Position numbers and translations under genes: made by a program
Notes under the pieces: generated by a model
Database searches by the model: none
Told to the model about the DNA's origin: nothing
Seen by the model: the letters and a program-made list of their open reading frames with translations, nothing else
Shown: one piece after another, positions 60,349-64,000 of the stretch
Layout of the letters: every line of letters starts with the position of its first letter
Numbering within the stretch: the first letter of the stretch is position 1
Assembly: GCA_907165275.2 (NCBI GenBank)
Contig: OU015659.1
Coordinates: forward strand, 6,366,501-6,430,500
Reading direction: 5' to 3'
Length of the DNA: 64,000 nt
Origin: Zygaena filipendulae
Taxonomy: Eukaryota > Arthropoda > Insecta > Lepidoptera > Zygaenidae

Positions 60349-61424
60349 TAGGGAGTGCAAAAACCTATCAATAATATCTCAAATGCTGTTCGTATTACAA
60401 AAAACTCAAACTGCTGAACCTATCTAGCCCTAAGCTTGCGTTCATGTATAGCTATGTCAGGAGTTTCCAAAGGAATTCCGGAGATACACGCTACAACCGC
60501 AACAGATAAGTATCAAAGTAAATAAATCGCGATCGAATTTTGTGTTGCGGTTGTGAAAACGTAACACAACCTTTTATCATACACCCATGGGTGGGACAAA
60601 TTTAGATGAACGCAAACCAACAGATAAGTTGGTAAATTTTGTGATTTATTGAAATTAACACGATTGAAGAAAACAAAACTTGAACTAATAAAAATAAAAA
60701 ATAAAAACTTTGAAATAAATATTTAAATTAAGGGAGATCAGATAGCTACTGTTAGTTTTCATACTATTCATTACCCTATAAAGTTTTTACTGAATTTAAA
60801 TCATTTAATTAAAAATTTTAGAATAAACGATAAGTGTGAAAATATTTATTGAAATTCGTATGAAAACTAACTGTAACGATCCTCTTAGGCTCCCTAAATA
60901 ATATGTATTATAAAATACAAATGTATTAACTATATTTGAAACATAAATTCTTAAATATTTTTGCCATTTTTTTGCGTTCTAAATTTGTCCACGAGTGTAC
61001 CTACTATTTCAACCCTACTCATATTCCATCGGCTTTATCGCATTTTCATGATGACTAAGTCAATTTTATGAAAACCACAGTACAACACCTTATTGAAACA
61101 GCCGTGTACGGCTCCCAAACACCTCACGGTGGGTGGGTAGGCCAAAACATTAGTAAGTAACCCTTAATTAATAAAATCTTAACTATACCAATTATCATCA
61201 CAGATATCCAAGTTAAACCAAGATGGTGCGTGTGATACACAAATCACATTAGATACACACTTGCATATAGAATGTTTTACTGAAAAGCTTTCTTATAACA
61301 AACGTAAAGCGGATGCAATTTTCAAGTGATTTGTTACACAAAAACAGTCATATTATTATATAACGATTGATATAGATATTATAGCTATGTACTAGCTGCG
61401 TACACACATCCTACACAACACTGA
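60349..61424. other. Intergenic AT-rich DNA
   Basis: No gene recognised. A 20-base AT-rich block near 60740-60860 partly mirrors itself (CTACTGTTAGTTTTCATAC against GTATGAAAACTAACTG). Confidence 0.35.
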
Positions 61425-61429
61425 CTAAC

Positions 61430-61535
61430 AGCCGCACTGAGTGGTTTTAATGAGTAGGTACTTTATTTTAAGTGAAGATTTTAAAGTCTTCACTTAAAAT
61501 TAAGTAATCATTAAAACGATAATGAGTGCATCCGT
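61430..61535. repeat. Hairpin of the GCCGCACT family with a perfect inner palindrome
   Basis: Outer arms GCCGCACTGAGTGGTTTTAA and AACGATAATGAGTGC pair imperfectly. The inner ATTTTAAGTGAAGA (61465-61478) and TCTTCACTTAAAAT (61487-61500) pair exactly around eight bases. Confidence 0.7.
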
Positions 61536-62503
61536 AAGAGCACTAGTTGACGATTAATTTATATAATAGTACCTACATAGGGACGATGTTTATAACCGGC
61601 AAGTCTTTAATTCTTGAGTACACACCTGTAGTCCTTACTGACGTCGGTGCTTGAATTTGGTGAATGCTCTTTAGGTCTAACTATATCCCGACACGACGCC
61701 ACCTTCGATTCCAAAGCCTACAATGAAGGAAATTACACAATATGAATGATGTTAATAAGTATTAGTAGATGGCGGGAAACAAATTGTTAATCGACTGTTA
61801 TCACCGAACACCAAAACAGTTGAATACAATGAAAGCTTATAAAAAGCAATGCATGCAAACTTAACACCATACACTCAATAAACAAAAATATTATAAATAA
61901 GCACCAGAACCGTGCACTCTTATAAAAATTAAAATCTAAACGTTACACTCGAGTTAAACTAATAAAGGTCACTATTACATCCCTATTTAGTATTTACAAT
62001 GTGTTATGTTAAAAAAATTTTTTTTTTCGTTATATAGGTGTATTTAGGTAGAATGTAGAGGGTATTCCTGTGATAAATAAATTTAAAGGGCACCATTTGC
62101 ACTATCGTCATACTAGCGCAATAACGAACAATGTTATATCTTACCTAGTATAGTATTATACTATCTGTGATTTTACTAGTAAATCGATGGAGAGATTGTA
62201 AAATAGGGTTAATACCATTTTATATTTCCCTGCATCCATTTTTTTTAAATGAAATATCTTGGAAGAAATTTCTTTTTAGTGAATGGCGCAAGTATGACTG
62301 GAGTCTGGCTGTAGTCTCTTTATAAGAAACGTTTTTATACCTAAATAACCTTTACAAATTTTCTAAGGTGTGCTGCTATAAAATATGTTTGTACATAGAT
62401 GCAACTAAAGCATTCTGAAACCAAACTCTAATACGTCTAAACATAGTCCAAAATTAAAACTTAAATTGAACAATCTATATTATAAGGTAGTCTTTGGTGC
62501 AGA
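61536..62503. other. 3' flank of the minus-strand gene
   Basis: Probable 3' UTR and intergenic DNA of the gene ending at 62504. No canonical AATAAA on the minus strand could be chosen with confidence. Confidence 0.35.
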
Positions 62504-62902
62504 TCAGATTTTTGTACTAAAATCGTTCTTTGTAATCGACTGATTTATACCAAATTCCTGTTTTTTCTTAGAGGAAAAACCGAACAAGTTCTCGAGCCCT
62601 TCCCGGGATCGCACCGCGAACGATCGCCTCAATTTTCCGTTGCTCGGAGACGATCTGACGAACGGTTGTTCGGACGACCTGTATTTAGATGGCGAAGTAC
62701 GATCTACAACAACGTCAACACCAGAGTTTCGGCGGCGAATATCGCTTGTATTTCTGTATTCTACATTTTGGCTTTCTAAACTCGGCTCGGCTGTGTCTGG
62801 CAAAGCGTTGTCAGTGCCCGGAGCAGCAGCGTGGTCGGTCTCCGCCGGCGCATCGCACGAACATTTGACCTTACCACAATCACGGCAAAGAAACCTCTCA
62901 AG
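62504..62902 (-). CDS. 3'-terminal exon of an unidentified gene (partial)
   Basis: On the minus strand an acceptor (TATTTACTGCTTGCAG) ends at 62903. The frame then stays open for 132 codons to a TGA at 62506-62504. The exon starts LERFLCRDCGKVKCSCD, a CxxC-x4-CxC cluster that may bind zinc. A polar, serine- and arginine-rich region follows (RRRNSGVDVVVDRTSPSKYR, SFAVRSREGLENLFGFSSKK). Codon use and GC are clearly richer than the flanks, and the splice site is good, which supports a real exon. I do not recognise the family. The upstream exons must lie beyond 64000 or are too short to see. Confidence 0.65.
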   Translation of the reverse strand, partial: LERFLCRDCGKVKCSCDAPAETDHAAAPGTDNALPDTAEPSLESQNVEYRNTSDIRRRNSGVDVVVDRTSPSKYRSSEQPFVRSSPSNGKLRRSFAVRSREGLENLFGFSSKKKQEFGINQSITKNDFSTKI

Positions 62903-62914
62903 CTGCAAGCAGTA

Positions 62915-63837
62915 AATATCATGCTAACTAAAAATACTAAACAAAAAATCTAAACAACCATGCAATATTCAAAACTTTCAGTGCAATAATATAGTTAATA
63001 AGTAGGTACTAACTACGAAATAAAGTGGAGCAACAATAAGTTGGTTAAATATCTAAGTATTTTCGTTTACTTTAGGTAGTATTGGAATAAAACACTTATT
63101 ATCTAATATTTATATTATAATACGTAAGTTCATAAAATATACGATAGGAAAATAAATAAATACTTATATAAAACTCAATTCAAGTGGATCTTATAATACA
63201 TAGTTATTAGTACCTATATGTATTGCACGCGATTTTAACTATTTTTTTTAAGTAGGTACCAAGTTCGTGAAAATTTTTAAAACAGACATAATATTATACA
63301 AGATAATTTAGAAATAGGGTTTTATGTCATTTCAAGCATTAATTAAAAAACATTTTTTTTATCCATATATTAAATAATGAAGCAAGACGACTACTTTGTA
63401 TTTAAATGAGGCTATACTTAACGAAAAACTGAAGTATTATTTTTTTATAGTAGAATACAGGCACGGTCACTAAGAATTGTATATTAAGAACTCCTTGGAC
63501 CCTGCCGTTTACAACTTCACACTTTTTAGGAAAAAATTTAAGCAAAAGTTATTTATTATTATCATCGACACTGATAATATCCTTTCGGCTTTGTACCCTC
63601 TTTTCAACTAACTACAATATACAAATCGTAGCACACAATTATGTCAAAAAAATGTTTCCAAAACCATATGTGTTATAATAAAATAGATACCTACTACATA
63701 CTGTAGAATTAATAGAACTATTATAATACTTTTTCTGTGAAGTCACGTCGCGTATACTAAACATTTTTTTAAAATAATTTCTATTTTAAGGGACACTGTG
63801 AGGTAAAAGCCAAGTAGCAATAACTTGAGTATCTAAC
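62915..63837. other. Intron upstream of the terminal exon
   Basis: AT-rich, no exon recognised; several TAGGTACC motifs. Confidence 0.35.
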
Positions 63838-64000
63838 TGCCGCACTCAGAGTCGACTTTAATGATTACTTAGTTAAGTAGGTATATATTTTTAAAACAAA
63901 AGTGCCGCAATCAGAGACGTTCAGTAAATTAATGTTAATTGGCATTTAACTCATTAAGTTACATCTCATTGAATGCCAATTAACATAAATTTACTGAACG
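63838..64000. repeat. Inverted-repeat element cut by the window edge
   Basis: GCCGCACTCAGAGTCGACTT at 63840 is the family end also seen at 6266 and 61430. CGTTCAGTAAATTAATGTTA (from 63918) is matched by TAACATAAATTTACTGAACG at the very end, giving arms of about 29 bp. The element may continue past the window. Confidence 0.65.

Overview
This is a eukaryotic nuclear window, almost certainly from a moth or butterfly (Lepidoptera). It has five spliced protein-coding loci, AT-rich introns and intergenic DNA, and a dense load of short non-autonomous transposons. Lepidopteran hallmarks include Helitron-like elements that begin near TCTATACATAT and end in CAGCTAG|T, the TCCACTGCTGGACATAGGCC repeat, LINE/SINE tails of the GCCGCAAGGCATTAAGT type, and constant TAGGTACCTA motifs. 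There are no bacterial or phage genes, CRISPR arrays or convincing RNA genes.

Layout. (1) 4410-13812, plus: six coding exons for a 346-residue type I membrane protein with a signal peptide, a furin-like cysteine-rich ectodomain and two cytoplasmic PPSY motifs; a six-codon uORF overlaps its start. (2) 17431-32166, plus: fourteen coding exons for PHTF, an ER multi-pass protein (839 aa). Its first coding exon is only 20 nt, and its stop codon lies inside a polyadenylation signal. (3) 39538-45752, minus: seven exons for a LUC7-like U1 snRNP splicing factor (358 aa) with two zinc fingers and an RE/RS-rich tail; it converges on phtf. (4) 49054-57423, plus: seven exons for PIG-Q/GPI1, a subunit of the GPI-GlcNAc transferase; it is divergent from LUC7L. 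(5) 62504-62902, minus: the 3'-terminal exon of an unidentified gene whose other exons lie beyond the window. The genes look like housekeeping neighbours with no shared pathway. All splice junctions given were read by eye: phases agree and the summed CDS lengths are multiples of three.

The accessory content is the most striking part. A 4561-bp hAT-like element (11-bp TIRs, 8-bp target duplication) sits inside a Helitron inside the sixth PIGQ exon-junction interval (intron 5). It carries an inverted satellite of 18 units with an exact 100-bp period, each with a GATCACGTGATC-type palindrome. Elsewhere there are at least a dozen hairpin or foldback elements, several with arms of 80-160 bp at about 99% identity. 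Several MITE families have two to six copies here, including a MITE nested in another element for which the window also holds an uninterrupted copy.
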